Numbered from the stretch's first letter, positions 35,861-45,134 are shown. The stretch is DNA of 64,000 nucleotides from Sphingobacteriales bacterium 44-15 (GCA_001899685.1 MKWG01000002.1:353953-417952), one strand, 5' to 3'. Numbers and translations: made by a program. The notes: generated from the sequence alone by a model not told the origin.

Positions 35861-36042
35861 TGCCCAAATTCAAAGCCGGTTGATGAAATGCAGCGTGGGG
35901 AGGTTGTGATTGAAAAAGTATGGGCGAATACTTAAACGTATTGTTTGGCAATATTCAAAAGATAATGTGGTAGAACAAAAAGATTGGACATATTTTACAG
36001 TATCGCTCCCTTTCTCTTTGGAAAGGGGAAGGAGGGATAGGC

Positions 36043-36285
36043 TTTGATAATGATATCGTACAGAAGATCTATATAGTTCGAGGTATTAAAGTGATGTTGG
36101 ATAAAGATCTGGCGGAAATGTATGGGGTGGAAACTAAAAGGCTTAAAGAGGCTGTGAGAAGAAATATCTCCAGGTTCCCGGATGATTTTATGTTTGAACT
36201 CTCAGCGTTAGAGTTAAGCAACTTGAGGTCGCAAATTGCGACCTCAAGTTGGGGAGGACTTCATGTTGTGCATATTAAAAACTAA
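36043..36285 (+). pseudogene. ORF6N-domain protein remnant
   Basis: The frame reads FDNDIVQKIYIVRGIKV, then MLDKDLAEMYGVETKRLK, EAVRRNISRFPDDFMFEL and LRSQIATSSWGGL: the whole N-terminal ORF6N domain, a DNA-binding module common in phage and Bacteroidetes proteins. It has no ATG upstream (open back to a stop at 35971), and after TSSWGGL the expected conserved continuation is missing and a stop comes at 36283. It is therefore broken at both ends; a GTG at 36091 could start a 64-residue piece. It sits between the two parts of metH. A 33-nt palindrome lies at 36219-36251. Confidence 0.7.
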
Positions 36286-36348
36286 CGGCTCATCGCTAAA
36301 AGCTGACTGCTGAAAGCTGATCGCCCAAAGCCCATAGCTAAAAATATT

Positions 36349-39045
36349 ATGTCTGAACCTGTAATTATAAAACCATATCTCCGTCTGTCAGGGCTTGAAC
36401 CATTAGTGGTTCGTCCTGAGACCAACTTTATTAATATAGGCGAAAGAACCAATGTAACCGGTTCTAAGAAATTTGCACGACTCATCAAGGACAACAAATA
36501 TGAGGAGGCGCTTAGCGTTGCCCGGCAGCAGGTAGAGAACGGCGCCCAGGTGCTGGATATCAACATGGATGACGCCCTGCTGGACGGAGTGAAGGCGATG
36601 ACCACTTTTATCAACCTGGTACAAAGCGAGCCTGATATCGCGAAGATCCCCATCATGATCGACAGCTCCAAATTCGAGATCATTGAAGCAGGATTGAAAT
36701 GTGTGCAGGGCAAATGTATCGTGAACTCCATCTCTATGAAAGAAGGAGAAGAAAAGTTTATCCAGCAGGCAATTATTTGCCAGAGCTATGGCGCTGCGGT
36801 AATTGTGATGGCATTCGATGAAAAAGGACAGGCAGACACCAAAGAGCGCAAAATAAACATTTGCCATCGTGCCTATAAAATATTAACGGAGCAGGTGGGC
36901 TATGATCCGCAGGACATCATTTTTGACCCGAACATTTTTGCCATAGCTACCGGACTGGAAGAGCATAATAATTACGGGGTTGATTTTATAGAGGCAACAC
37001 GGGAGATCAAAAAGCTGATGCCATTATGCGGAGTAAGCGGCGGCGTGAGCAATCTTTCTTTTTCATTTCGCGGTAATGAGCCGGTGCGCGAAGCCATGCA
37101 TTCCGTGTTTTTATATTATGCTATCAAGGCGGGAATGAATATGGGCATTGTGAATGCCGGGCAACTGGTAGTATACGATGAGATAGAGCCGGCGCTTCGA
37201 GACCTTTGCGAAGACGTCATACTCAACCGTAATAATGATAATAATGAAGCCACTGAAAAACTGATTGCTTTCGCAGAAACTGTAAAGGCAAAGGGAAAGG
37301 TAGAGGTGAAAGACGAAGGGTGGAGAAAGGAAAGTGTAGAGGAAAGGCTGAAACATTCATTGGTTAATGGTATCACGGATTATATTGATGCCGATACAGA
37401 AGAAGCAAGGTTAAAATATCCTAAACCTCTTGATGTGATAGAAGGCCCGCTGATGGATGGTATGAGCGTGGTGGGAGATCTGTTTGGAGCGGGAAAAATG
37501 TTTTTACCACAGGTAGTAAAGTCTGCAAGGGTGATGAAAAAATCCGTAGCATGGCTTACGCCGTTTATTGAGGAAGAGAAAAAAAATAACCCTATTTCGC
37601 AGGAAGGGAATGCACCTAAAATTTTACTGGCAACTGTAAAAGGTGATGTGCATGACATCGGCAAGAATATAGTAGGCGTTGTGTTGGGGTGTAACGGGTA
37701 CGAGATCATTGATTTAGGAGTGATGGTGCCTACCGATAAAATATTGGATACTGCTGAAAAGGAGAACGCTGATATTATTGGAGTAAGCGGGTTGATCACG
37801 CCATCCTTAGATGAAATGGTGAACGTGGCCCATGAAATGAAGCGCAGAGGCATGAATAAACCCTTGCTGATAGGTGGCGCTACCACTTCGCGTATGCATA
37901 CTGCCGTTAAAATAGCGCCGCAGTATGATAATGGCGTTGTGCATGTGCTGGATGCAAGCCGCAGTGTTACCGTAGCAGGTTCATTACTTAGTGCAGATCA
38001 GAAAGCAGAATTTTTAAATAAGACCCGGGAGGAATATCAAAAGCTGAAACAGGATTTCGAAAATAAAAAACCTGTTAAGCAATATTTGTCTTTTCCGGAT
38101 GCGCAGGCGAATAAAGCAGCTATTGACTGGGAAAATTATGAGGCGCCGGCACCAAATTTTACCGGCACCAAAATTTTTAACGACTACAGCTTAGCAGAGC
38201 TTCGTGACTATATTGACTGGAAACCCTTTTTTATTTCGTGGGAATTGCATGGCAACTTCCCCGCTATACTTACCGATGAAAAAGTAGGGGTGGAAGCGAC
38301 CAAGCTGTATAATGATGCCAATAAATTGTTGGACAATATTATCAATGAAAAATGGCTGACGGCACAGGGCGCCATTGGTTTTTGGACTGCCTGTAGTGAT
38401 GGAAAGGATACAATAGTCGTAAATAATAATGGAGAAGCTATTTATCTTGAATCGCTAAGACAGCAGATAAAGAAGGCGCCCGGGCAACCGAATCTTTCCC
38501 TAACGGATTTTATTGCTCCCCAAACCACAGGTATACAAGATCACATCGGTGCATTTTCTGTGACCATCAAGGGTATTGAACCCCATCTCGAACGGTTCAT
38601 TAAAGATCATGACGATTATAATAAGATCATGCTGCAATCTTTGACGGATCGATTGGCTGAGGCCTTTGCCGAATGCTTGCACGAAAGAGTACGCAAAGAG
38701 TTTTGGGGATATGTAAAAGATGAGCATTTATCTAACGAAGAGCTTATCAAAGAAAAATACCAGGGTATACGCCCTGCACCCGGTTATCCGGCTTGTCCTG
38801 ATCATACGGAAAAATACAAGCTGTTTGCATTGCTTGGCGGTGAAGAAGTAACAGGTATCCACCTCACAGAATCACTCGCTATGTATCCTGCAGCATCTGT
38901 GTGTGGCTGGTATTTCAGTCATCTGCAAAGCCAGTATTTTGGTGTGGGCAAAATTCAGCCTGACCAGTTTGAAGATTATTTTCAACGAAAGGGAATGAAC
39001 TGGGAAGAACTGGAAAGATGGCTAAGACCAGTGATGGAGTTATAA
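36349..39045 (+). CDS. metH: Methionine synthase, folate/cobalamin/AdoMet modules (split MetH C-terminal part)
   Basis: 898 residues. In order: pterin-binding domain ([16 protein letters not shown] from about residue 26, [11 protein letters not shown]), the cobalamin cap, the B12-binding Rossmann domain with the axial-ligand motif DVHDIGKN (about 431), and the AdoMet reactivation domain with [15 protein letters not shown] (about 806). With the module at 34.8 kb it makes up a full cobalamin-dependent MetH that transfers methyl from methyltetrahydrofolate to homocysteine. All signature residues are intact, so the reactivation cycle should work. It is 303 bp after the end of the ORF6N frame's start region and 64 bp after its stop. 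Confidence 0.93.
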   Translation: MSEPVIIKPYLRLSGLEPLVVRPETNFINIGERTNVTGSKKFARLIKDNKYEEALSVARQQVENGAQVLDINMDDALLDGVKAMTTFINLVQSEPDIAKIPIMIDSSKFEIIEAGLKCVQGKCIVNSISMKEGEEKFIQQAIICQSYGAAVIVMAFDEKGQADTKERKINICHRAYKILTEQVGYDPQDIIFDPNIFAIATGLEEHNNYGVDFIEATREIKKLMPLCGVSGGVSNLSFSFRGNEPVREAMHSVFLYYAIKAGMNMGIVNAGQLVVYDEIEPALRDLCEDVILNRNNDNNEATEKLIAFAETVKAKGKVEVKDEGWRKESVEERLKHSLVNGITDYIDADTEEARLKYPKPLDVIEGPLMDGMSVVGDLFGAGKMFLPQVVKSARVMKKSVAWLTPFIEEEKKNNPISQEGNAPKILLATVKGDVHDIGKNIVGVVLGCNGYEIIDLGVMVPTDKILDTAEKENADIIGVSGLITPSLDEMVNVAHEMKRRGMNKPLLIGGATTSRMHTAVKIAPQYDNGVVHVLDASRSVTVAGSLLSADQKAEFLNKTREEYQKLKQDFENKKPVKQYLSFPDAQANKAAIDWENYEAPAPNFTGTKIFNDYSLAELRDYIDWKPFFISWELHGNFPAILTDEKVGVEATKLYNDANKLLDNIINEKWLTAQGAIGFWTACSDGKDTIVVNNNGEAIYLESLRQQIKKAPGQPNLSLTDFIAPQTTGIQDHIGAFSVTIKGIEPHLERFIKDHDDYNKIMLQSLTDRLAEAFAECLHERVRKEFWGYVKDEHLSNEELIKEKYQGIRPAPGYPACPDHTEKYKLFALLGGEEVTGIHLTESLAMYPAASVCGWYFSHLQSQYFGVGKIQPDQFEDYFQRKGMNWEELERWLRPVMEL

Positions 39046-39067
39046 AAGGGTTATGGTTGTGTTATTC

Positions 39068-39200
39068 CGGAGACTTTAGTCTCCTGAGAACATAGTAAGT
39101 ACGAAGTCCGGAGACTTCGTACACGAAAGCCCGTTTTGGAGTAACTTAGCGTACCAGAGGTGAAAGCTTGTCTCACGTTTCACCTCTCACGTTTCACGAA
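39068..39200. repeat. Palindromes GGAGACTTTAGTCTCC and GTACGAAGTCCGGAGACTTC, plus family 2 unit
   Basis: Two hairpins follow metH: GGAGACT/AGTCTCC (39070-39085) and GTACGAAGTC/GACTTCGTAC around CGGA (39099-39122). A family 2 unit (GTCTCACGTTTCACCTCTCA then CGTTTCACG) ends just before the next ATG at 39202. Confidence 0.6.
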
Positions 39201-39256
39201 AATGAACAGACATAATTTGCTTGACTTAACACTGGTTGCTCATCCATTTTCTTTTT

Positions 39257-39574
39257 ATGAAACGGGGTATAGGGCAACCTGATGCAATTCCTCACAACAT
39301 ACTGTATGATCTTTCCGTTTTTACCGAAGGAATAATTTTTATGAAAGATGGGGCATCCGACAAGTATCTATTTAACTATAACTGTTATCTTAAGGAAATG
39401 CAGATATTGTCAGATTCCGGAGATACGTTGAAACTTACAGAACCTTTGCTAATAGAAAGGATAGAAATTGATTCATTTATATATTATTATCAAAATGGGT
39501 ATTTAAGGCAAATTGCGACACATAACCGCTATAAGTTAGCAGCAAAAAAGGAACCCGGGTTGTATCATGAGTAA
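39257..39574 (+). CDS. Small hypothetical protein, apparently separated from its signal peptide by a frameshift
   Basis: 105 residues from ATG 39257, no named family. The body (HNILYDLSVFTEGIIFMKDG, LFNYNCYLKEMQILSDSGDT, IDSFIYYYQNGYL) resembles the periplasmic or secreted small beta domains found in many Bacteroidetes outer-membrane proteins, which normally carry a signal peptide; this one does not. In the next frame, ATG 39202 gives MNRHNLLDLTLVAHPFSFYETG, a plausible leader, before a stop at 39280. Removing one G from the GGGG at about 39263 joins the two. Its end overlaps the Crp/Fnr gene by 8 bp. Confidence 0.55.
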   Translation: MKRGIGQPDAIPHNILYDLSVFTEGIIFMKDGASDKYLFNYNCYLKEMQILSDSGDTLKLTEPLLIERIEIDSFIYYYQNGYLRQIATHNRYKLAAKKEPGLYHE

Positions 39575-40112
39575 GCAAGACACTATCTTTCCCGGCGATG
39601 AGTGGGAAAAATTCAGCCATCTTTTTAAGCGGCAGGAAATTCCTGCAAGAAGGACATTGTTGCGCGAAGGACAAATTTCAAAGACGGGTTATTATATTGA
39701 AAAAGGCTGTATACGCAGTTGGTTTAACAATAATGGCAAAGACATTACCTTCCAGTTTTTCTTTGAAGGCGAGGCGGTTTCTTCAGTCGAAAGCTTCAGA
39801 ACCAATCAGCCCAGCCTGTTTACTATTGAAAGCATTGAACCCTCCATCGTTCACAGCATTTCAAAAAAGGATTTTCAATTTATTACAGATCATTCTCCGG
39901 TCATTAAAAATGAAATTGAAGAACAGGTATTTCATCGCCTGATCTTTTATCAGCGGCTATTTCTCTCCCGCATTAAAGACAACCCTCAGAAACGATACGA
40001 AGAGCTATTAAAGCAGCGCCCTGAAATCATACAGCGCATTCCCCAGCATTATATTGCATCTTACCTGGGTATTACCCCGGTTTCATTAAGCCGGATCAGG
40101 AACAGGCGCTGA
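39567..40112 (+). CDS. Crp/Fnr-family transcriptional regulator (cyclic nucleotide-binding domain)
   Basis: 181 residues. The N-terminal beta-roll is clear: FKRQEIPARRTLLREGQI, YYIEKGCIRSWFNNNGKDIT. A long dimer helix follows, and the C terminus ends in IPQHYIASYLGITPVSLSRI, the helix-turn-helix of this Bacteroidetes subgroup. The ligand is unknown; there is no FNR-type cysteine set. Its ATG lies within the preceding gene's last codons (8-bp overlap), and an NAD(P)H:quinone reductase-like gene follows after 79 bp, which may be its target. Confidence 0.85.
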   Translation: MSKQDTIFPGDEWEKFSHLFKRQEIPARRTLLREGQISKTGYYIEKGCIRSWFNNNGKDITFQFFFEGEAVSSVESFRTNQPSLFTIESIEPSIVHSISKKDFQFITDHSPVIKNEIEEQVFHRLIFYQRLFLSRIKDNPQKRYEELLKQRPEIIQRIPQHYIASYLGITPVSLSRIRNRR

Positions 40113-40191
40113 TCCATTTCTTTACAATTGTTATCGTTTCATGGCATGGCTGTGTCTCAATTTTGTGCTGTACAATTTAAACAGTTCAATA

Positions 40192-40809
40192 ATGAGAGTA
40201 GCCATCGTATTCAATCATCCTTATGAAGGGAGTTACTGCAATGCAGTTTTACAGGCAGTGACCATAGGCCTGCAAAAGGCAGGACACGAAGTAGATCTTA
40301 TGCATCTTGACCGTGATAATTTTGATCCCGTTATGCGTTCGAAAGACCTGTCAGCATTTGCCCGGGCAAAAAATGATGGCGAAGCTATATATAAGGATAT
40401 TGACCCGCAGGTATTAAATTACAAACAGCGCCTGGAGCAGGCGGAGCACCTGGTATTTATTTTCCCTGTATGGTGGGAGCTGATGCCTGCCATGACAAAG
40501 GGATTTATTGATAAAGTGGTTTTCCCGGGCATCACTTATGACTATGCCAAAAGCGGGTTAAAGATGATCAACAGGTTAACAAAATTGAAGGGGACAACTA
40601 TCATTACAACCCAGAACACCCCTGCATTGGTATACCGGCTGTTTTTCGGCAACGCGATCAAATATGCTATGTTGCGGGGTACGTTTTGGAAAATCGGGCT
40701 TCCCAAAAGAAAATGGATAAGCCTGTGTATGGTGAAATTTGTGTCGGATAAAAAGCGCAGAAAATGGTTGATCAATATTGAAAACAGGTTTTCCGGCTTG
40801 CAGGGGTAG
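40192..40809 (+). CDS. Flavodoxin-fold NAD(P)H:quinone oxidoreductase (MdaB/KefF-like)
   Basis: 205 residues. MRVAIVFNHPYEGSYCNAVL is the FMN/FAD phosphate-binding start of the NQO1/flavodoxin_2 family; LVFIFPVWWELMPAMTKGFI and GTTIITTQNTP are the other cofactor loops. It reduces quinones or nitro compounds with NAD(P)H in the cytosol. The longer frame from 40141 adds a poor leader, so ATG 40192 is chosen. It follows the Crp/Fnr gene on the same strand. Alternatives within the family (KefF-like regulator of K+ efflux) cannot be ruled out. Confidence 0.82.
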   Translation: MRVAIVFNHPYEGSYCNAVLQAVTIGLQKAGHEVDLMHLDRDNFDPVMRSKDLSAFARAKNDGEAIYKDIDPQVLNYKQRLEQAEHLVFIFPVWWELMPAMTKGFIDKVVFPGITYDYAKSGLKMINRLTKLKGTTIITTQNTPALVYRLFFGNAIKYAMLRGTFWKIGLPKRKWISLCMVKFVSDKKRRKWLINIENRFSGLQG

Positions 40810-40933
40810 TACTTTGATCACTGATATTGGCATTATAAGGCAAGAACAGGCAGGAGGAAAAGTTGATATTGAAAAGAGAAATGCAACGGTTAACTTCATA
40901 CCCCTGTCATGCTTTCTATAGTTATTCAAAATC

Positions 40934-41587
40934 ATGAATGCACTCAAAAAAAATGTTTTTGCTTTATTCTTTCTGCTTCCTTTTACACCGAAAGCCCAAA
41001 ACGCCATTGAACCTTATATTGGTTACAGTATTGACCTTGCCAATAGGCAGCCCCTGAGCCAGGTAAATATCGGGCTGCAGTATCCTGCTGTCAAACACAA
41101 AGTATACCAGATGCTGCTCAGGGTTCAGGGAGGTCTGCCGTTAAATAAACATTCGGGAAATGATGCGGCGTACACTTCCGATCTGTCGCTGCCTTTAAGC
41201 ATTGCAACAGGCTATGCCGCCAAATGGCATTCTGCTGCGTTTATAATCGGCAACAGATTCAGATTGATATCGTGGGCTGACAAAAATACCATATCACCCT
41301 TTGTTAATGCCGGTATTGTATATCAAAAAATAGCTGTAGGCTACAATAGTTACGATAAAGAGAAGTATACGGTGCTCGATCCTCACAGATCTCTAAAAAA
41401 ATTTGGACTGTGTATTGGAGCAGGGATACAGTATAAACGAGACCTTGGCAACGGAGCCATTTTTCTGCAGGCGGAATTCTTATCTTCTCCTGTTGTAGAT
41501 AGCCTTAATAATTACAATTACAAATTACCCGTGCCCTTATCAATAAACATTGGGTATGTGGTTGAATTTAAAAAGAGAAGCAAATGA
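40934..41587 (+). CDS. Hypothetical outer-membrane beta-barrel protein
   Basis: 217 residues with a signal peptide (about 1-21, ending PKAQN). The mature part is a set of amphipathic strands (IEPYIGYSIDLANRQPL, NIGLQYPAVKHKVYQMLLRV, FVNAGIVYQKIAVGYN, LCIGAGIQYKRDL) fitting a small beta-barrel. Function unknown. The end overlaps the lipoprotein gene by 4 bp (ATGA), so the two are translationally coupled and probably act together at the outer membrane. Confidence 0.72.
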   Translation: MNALKKNVFALFFLLPFTPKAQNAIEPYIGYSIDLANRQPLSQVNIGLQYPAVKHKVYQMLLRVQGGLPLNKHSGNDAAYTSDLSLPLSIATGYAAKWHSAAFIIGNRFRLISWADKNTISPFVNAGIVYQKIAVGYNSYDKEKYTVLDPHRSLKKFGLCIGAGIQYKRDLGNGAIFLQAEFLSSPVVDSLNNYNYKLPVPLSINIGYVVEFKKRSK

Positions 41588-42204
41588 AAATGACCCTACC
41601 CCTGCAATGGATTGTCGTTGCTTTTATCCTGATGGCATTAATTTCATGCGAAAGAAATGATACGGTATTTTACGAAGATGATGATGCGGAAAATTTATCG
41701 GTATTTTCAGATATGGGCAATAATGTAATGTCGTGCTATATCAATGGACATCCTTTCCGGACACGGGACAGGGTTCTTCATGCCGGATTTAGTTCTGCTC
41801 ATCTTAGACCGGAAATTGAATTGTTTAAAGATGATGCTGCAGCCGACAGTGACACACTCACTATTACCTGGACGACTGATACAAATGCGCCCAATCCTCA
41901 TTCTGTAAGTCTGGTGCTTGCTGTAAAAAAAGGATTTTCTTATAGTGATCTGAATGCTTTCAACAATATGCGTTTGGCAGTAGATGGCGTTAATGGTTAT
42001 TTTATGATTGATTACAATCGTTCTGAAAAGGGAACCGGCAGTATTTATTTTCTCCGGGCGATACTTATGCCGGGCAATGCAGCAGGAATCAACAACCAGC
42101 TTTCCGGAGTTTTTGAAGCAACCTTACCTTCTTTTAAAATTACCAGGGGCAGGTTTGATCATACGCTTCCGGTAGGAGGAGGAGAGGGTGTGGTTTTCTT
42201 TTAA
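41584..42204 (+). CDS. Hypothetical lipoprotein
   Basis: 206 residues. The signal peptide ends in a lipobox ALISC (Cys22), predicting lipid attachment; the mature start ERNDTVFYEDDDAENL is strongly acidic, a feature that can favour surface export of lipoproteins in this phylum. No family is recognised. The remaining sequence is mostly beta (NVMSCYINGHPFRTRD, SLVLAVKKGFSY). ATG 41584 overlaps the stop of the barrel gene in an ATGA junction, so the pair is an operon. Confidence 0.72.
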   Translation: MKMTLPLQWIVVAFILMALISCERNDTVFYEDDDAENLSVFSDMGNNVMSCYINGHPFRTRDRVLHAGFSSAHLRPEIELFKDDAAADSDTLTITWTTDTNAPNPHSVSLVLAVKKGFSYSDLNAFNNMRLAVDGVNGYFMIDYNRSEKGTGSIYFLRAILMPGNAAGINNQLSGVFEATLPSFKITRGRFDHTLPVGGGEGVVFF

Positions 42205-42239
42205 AGGAAAGATTTACTGACAGGCATGCGCAATGCCGG

Positions 42240-42455
42240 GTATTGATAAGAACGATGAACGTATTGCGACGCAAGCTCCATAGTAGCAATACAGCCCGGC
42301 TCATAAAAATTCATCTCTGTATCATATCAATTATAATTTTTCGTATTTCTTTGTGAGAGGTGAGACGATAAATGTAAAACCCTCACATTTATCGCCTGCC
42401 TGCCATGCCTACGGCAGGTAAACCGGTAGGCAAGTCTGCCGGTTCACGTTTGACA
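42240..42455. repeat. Family 1 repeat (copy 3) followed by family 2 palindromes in the gap before uxaA
   Basis: Family 1 copy: TATTGATAAGAACGATGAAC, GTATTGCGACGCAAGCTCCA, TAGTAGCAATACAGCCCGGC, TCATAAAAA (42241-42310). Then GTGAGAGGTGAGACGATAAA with CGATAAATGT (42366-42375) pairing exactly with ACATTTATCG (42385-42394), and a further hairpin AACCGGTAGGC / TGCCGGTT. The remaining 148 bp up to uxaA must contain its promoter; no exact TAnnTTTG is seen. Confidence 0.6.
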
Positions 42456-42603
42456 TAACACCATATTCCGGCGGAGATGATCGGGGCAGGGGTATACTCA
42501 TTGCATGTCCCCAAATTCAATTTTTATTATCCCCCTTCATTTTAATAATTTCGCTGTCTGTTTTAGAACATAACCCCGGAATATTCCACTAACTATTTGA
42601 ACG

Positions 42604-44247
42604 ATGAAAGCAAGAGTCCTGAAAATCCATCCCAAGGATAATGTATTGGTAGCCCTCACAAATCTGAAGAAAGGTGAAGTCATTGAGCATGACGGCAACA
42701 ACTATACGCTGATTGATGATGTTGACGCCAAGCATAAATTTTTCATTAACGATATGAAAGCCGGCGATTCGGTATATATGTATGGCGTGCTGGTAGGCAA
42801 GATCCAGTTTGATGTGCCTAAAGGCGGCAGGATGACCACCGACAACACCAAACATGCGGCGGAGCCCTATGCCTATCGCGCTGTGAAATATGAATGGCAT
42901 GCACCTGATGTATCAAAATTCGCAGGCAGGACCTTCAATGGTTACCACCGGAGCGATGGAAGAGTGGGAACAGCGAACTACTGGCTGTTTCTGCCGACCG
43001 TTTTTTGTGAGAACAGGAATCTTGATGTGATCCGTGAAGCCCTGCACAATGAGCTTGGCTATGCTGTATCCGACAAGTATAAGACTTATGCAAAAAGCCT
43101 GGTTGAAGCCTATAAAGAAGGGGAAGACCTGGGCAAAATAGATATAAGCGCTTTGCAACCCGATCCGAAACAGAGAAGAGTTTTCAAGAATATAGACGGC
43201 ATTAAATTCCTGAACCACCAGGGCGGCTGTGGCGGCACGCGCCAGGATGCTGCTACTCTGGGAAGGTTGCTGGCAGCATATGCGGATCATCCCAATGTGG
43301 GTGGCGTAACGGTGTTAAGCCTGGGTTGCCAGAACCTGCAGGTGCAGGATCTTCTTAAATACCTTAAAGAAAGAAACCCTTCTTTTGATAAGCCGCTCTA
43401 TATTTTCGAACAGCAGCAATCGCAGAGTGAAGAACAGCTGATCGCGGAAGCCATTCGTAAAACCTTCACAGGACTGGCAGAGCTTAATAAAGTGGAGCGT
43501 CGGCCCGCGCCGCTTACCGAGTTGTGTGTAGGCGTTAAATGCGGTGGCAGCGATGGTTTCAGCGGCATATCCGCTAACCCGGCTGTAGGGTATTGCGCCG
43601 ACTTATTGGTTGGCTTAGGCGCCAAGGTATTGCTGGCTGAATTTCCTGAGCTGTGCGGCGCAGAGCAGGAGCTCATTGACCGCTCGGTGGATGAGGCTAC
43701 CGCTAATAAATTCATTACCTTAATGCGCAGCTATGACGAGCTGGCGCATAAAGTAGGCTCAGGATTTCACATGAACCCTTCACCGGGCAATATCAAAGAC
43801 GGTCTGATCACAGATGCTATCAAATCCACCGGCGCTGCCAAAAAAGGAGGCACATCTCCTGTGGTAGATGTGCTGGATTATACAGAAAAAGTGAGAAAAC
43901 CCGGATTGAGCCTGGTTTGTACGCCGGGAAATGATGTGGAGGCTACTACCGGGAAAACAGCATCAGGCGCTACATTGATATTGTTCACTACAGGACTGGG
44001 AACGCCCACCGGCAACCCGGTTTGCCCTACTATTAAAGTAGCGACCAATTCGGCGCTTGCGAAAAGAATGAAAGATATTATTGATATTAATACCGGCGGC
44101 ATTATTGAAGGAGAAAAAACCATTGAGCAGATGGGTGAAGAGATACTGGAATATTGTATTAAAGCCGCCAGCGGAGAAGTGGTACCTAAGGCGGTGCAGC
44201 TCAATCAGGACGATTTCATTCCGTGGAAGAGAGGGGTGTCTTTGTAG
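42604..44247 (+). CDS. uxaA: Altronate dehydratase
   Basis: 547 residues. The N-terminal SAF domain (about 1-95, MKARVLKIHPKDNVLVAL) is fused to the UxaA dehydratase domain: HRSDGRVGTANYWLFLPTV, LNHQGGCGGTRQDA, LSLGCQNLQV, CGGSDGFSGISANPAVG. It dehydrates D-altronate to 2-keto-3-deoxy-D-gluconate in galacturonate/glucuronate breakdown. Cys residues in the CGG and GCQ motifs fit the Fe-dependent active site. It is the first gene of the uxaA - aldolase - uxaC - exuT cluster. Length and motifs are complete. Confidence 0.93.
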   Translation: MKARVLKIHPKDNVLVALTNLKKGEVIEHDGNNYTLIDDVDAKHKFFINDMKAGDSVYMYGVLVGKIQFDVPKGGRMTTDNTKHAAEPYAYRAVKYEWHAPDVSKFAGRTFNGYHRSDGRVGTANYWLFLPTVFCENRNLDVIREALHNELGYAVSDKYKTYAKSLVEAYKEGEDLGKIDISALQPDPKQRRVFKNIDGIKFLNHQGGCGGTRQDAATLGRLLAAYADHPNVGGVTVLSLGCQNLQVQDLLKYLKERNPSFDKPLYIFEQQQSQSEEQLIAEAIRKTFTGLAELNKVERRPAPLTELCVGVKCGGSDGFSGISANPAVGYCADLLVGLGAKVLLAEFPELCGAEQELIDRSVDEATANKFITLMRSYDELAHKVGSGFHMNPSPGNIKDGLITDAIKSTGAAKKGGTSPVVDVLDYTEKVRKPGLSLVCTPGNDVEATTGKTASGATLILFTTGLGTPTGNPVCPTIKVATNSALAKRMKDIIDINTGGIIEGEKTIEQMGEEILEYCIKAASGEVVPKAVQLNQDDFIPWKRGVSL

Positions 44248-44257
44248 AGTGGCAAGT

Positions 44258-44385
44258 ATTAAGTGATAAGTGATAAGAACGATTACAGGTTACGGATTTC
44301 AGACGCAAGAATAGTGAAAAGAGAAACGATAGACGTGAGGTTTTCACCTCTCACGTTTATCGTTTGTCGTTTCTCCTCCCACCAT
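44258..44385. repeat. Palindromic family 2 repeat between uxaA and the aldolase gene
   Basis: GAGAAACGATAGACGTGAG (44321-44339) folds against CTCACGTTTATCGTTT and CTC further on, with one G-U and a small insertion. This is the clearest hairpin of family 2 and it interrupts the operon, so it may shape mRNA stability or relative expression. Confidence 0.6.
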
Positions 44386-44413
44386 GAACATTCAACATTT
44401 ATAAATCATAAAT

Positions 44414-45076
44414 ATGACAGCACAGGAAATAGCAGCACAGGTGAAAGCAACAGGATTCATGCCCTTGTTCACGCATACAGACCTGTCTGTTTGCACTAAT
44501 GTATTAAAAGCTTCTTACGATGCGGGAGTACGTTTATTCGAATTCACCAACCGCAATGAAAACTCTTTTGACATATTCTGTGCATTGCGCAAGTACTGTA
44601 ATGATTCCCTGCCGGGAATGATATTAGGCATTGGCACGATCAAAAATGCACAGCAGGCTGAAAAATTTATTGCTGCGGGCGCCGATTTCCTTATTTCGCC
44701 AATGATCCTGGAAGAGATAAACGAGGTAGCCGTAAAAAACCAGAAATTGTGGATGCCGGGTTGCGCAACACCTTCAGAAATAGGACTTGCGGAAAATTGG
44801 GGAATAAATATTGTAAAGATCTTTCCCGCCAGGCAACTGGGGGGTCCCGCTTATATCAAAGCAGTAAGAGCGGTATTCCCAACCATACAGTTCATGGCAA
44901 CAGGCGGTGTAGAACCAACACAGGACGATATTGCAAGCTGGTTTAAAAGCGGCGTATCTGCAGTCGGTATCGGATCGCAGCTTTTCCCCCCTGCATGGCT
45001 GGCAAATGGACAATATGATCTTGTTACAGACCATATTAAAAAAATTATTCAATATATTCACCATTCCAAAGAATAA
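44414..45076 (+). CDS. eda: 2-dehydro-3-deoxy-phosphogluconate (KDPG/KHG) aldolase
   Basis: 220 residues. A class I Schiff-base aldolase: the catalytic Lys is in NIVKIFPARQLGG (about 134), with RLFEFTNRNENSFD, GIGTIKNAQQAEKFIAAGAD, CATPSEIGLAENWG and ATGGVEPTQDDIASW as further conserved segments. It cleaves KDPG to pyruvate and glyceraldehyde-3-phosphate. The required KDG kinase is not in the window. It lies in the hexuronate cluster after a repeat-filled gap, 58 bp ahead of uxaC. Confidence 0.9.
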   Translation: MTAQEIAAQVKATGFMPLFTHTDLSVCTNVLKASYDAGVRLFEFTNRNENSFDIFCALRKYCNDSLPGMILGIGTIKNAQQAEKFIAAGADFLISPMILEEINEVAVKNQKLWMPGCATPSEIGLAENWGINIVKIFPARQLGGPAYIKAVRAVFPTIQFMATGGVEPTQDDIASWFKSGVSAVGIGSQLFPPAWLANGQYDLVTDHIKKIIQYIHHSKE

Positions 45077-45134
45077 TCGGCCTGCTTCAGGTGATACGCT
45101 TTGAGCTTTTTTGTTTTCGACTCAACTTACGCCA

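Noticed and set aside
35822-35870. Intrinsic terminator between the metH parts
   Set aside because: The hairpin is strong, but no T run follows on either strand, so I list it as a repeat.
36043-36285. Functional small ORF6N protein
   Set aside because: The frame has no ATG before the domain and loses the conserved sequence after TSSWGGL; a remnant is the better reading.
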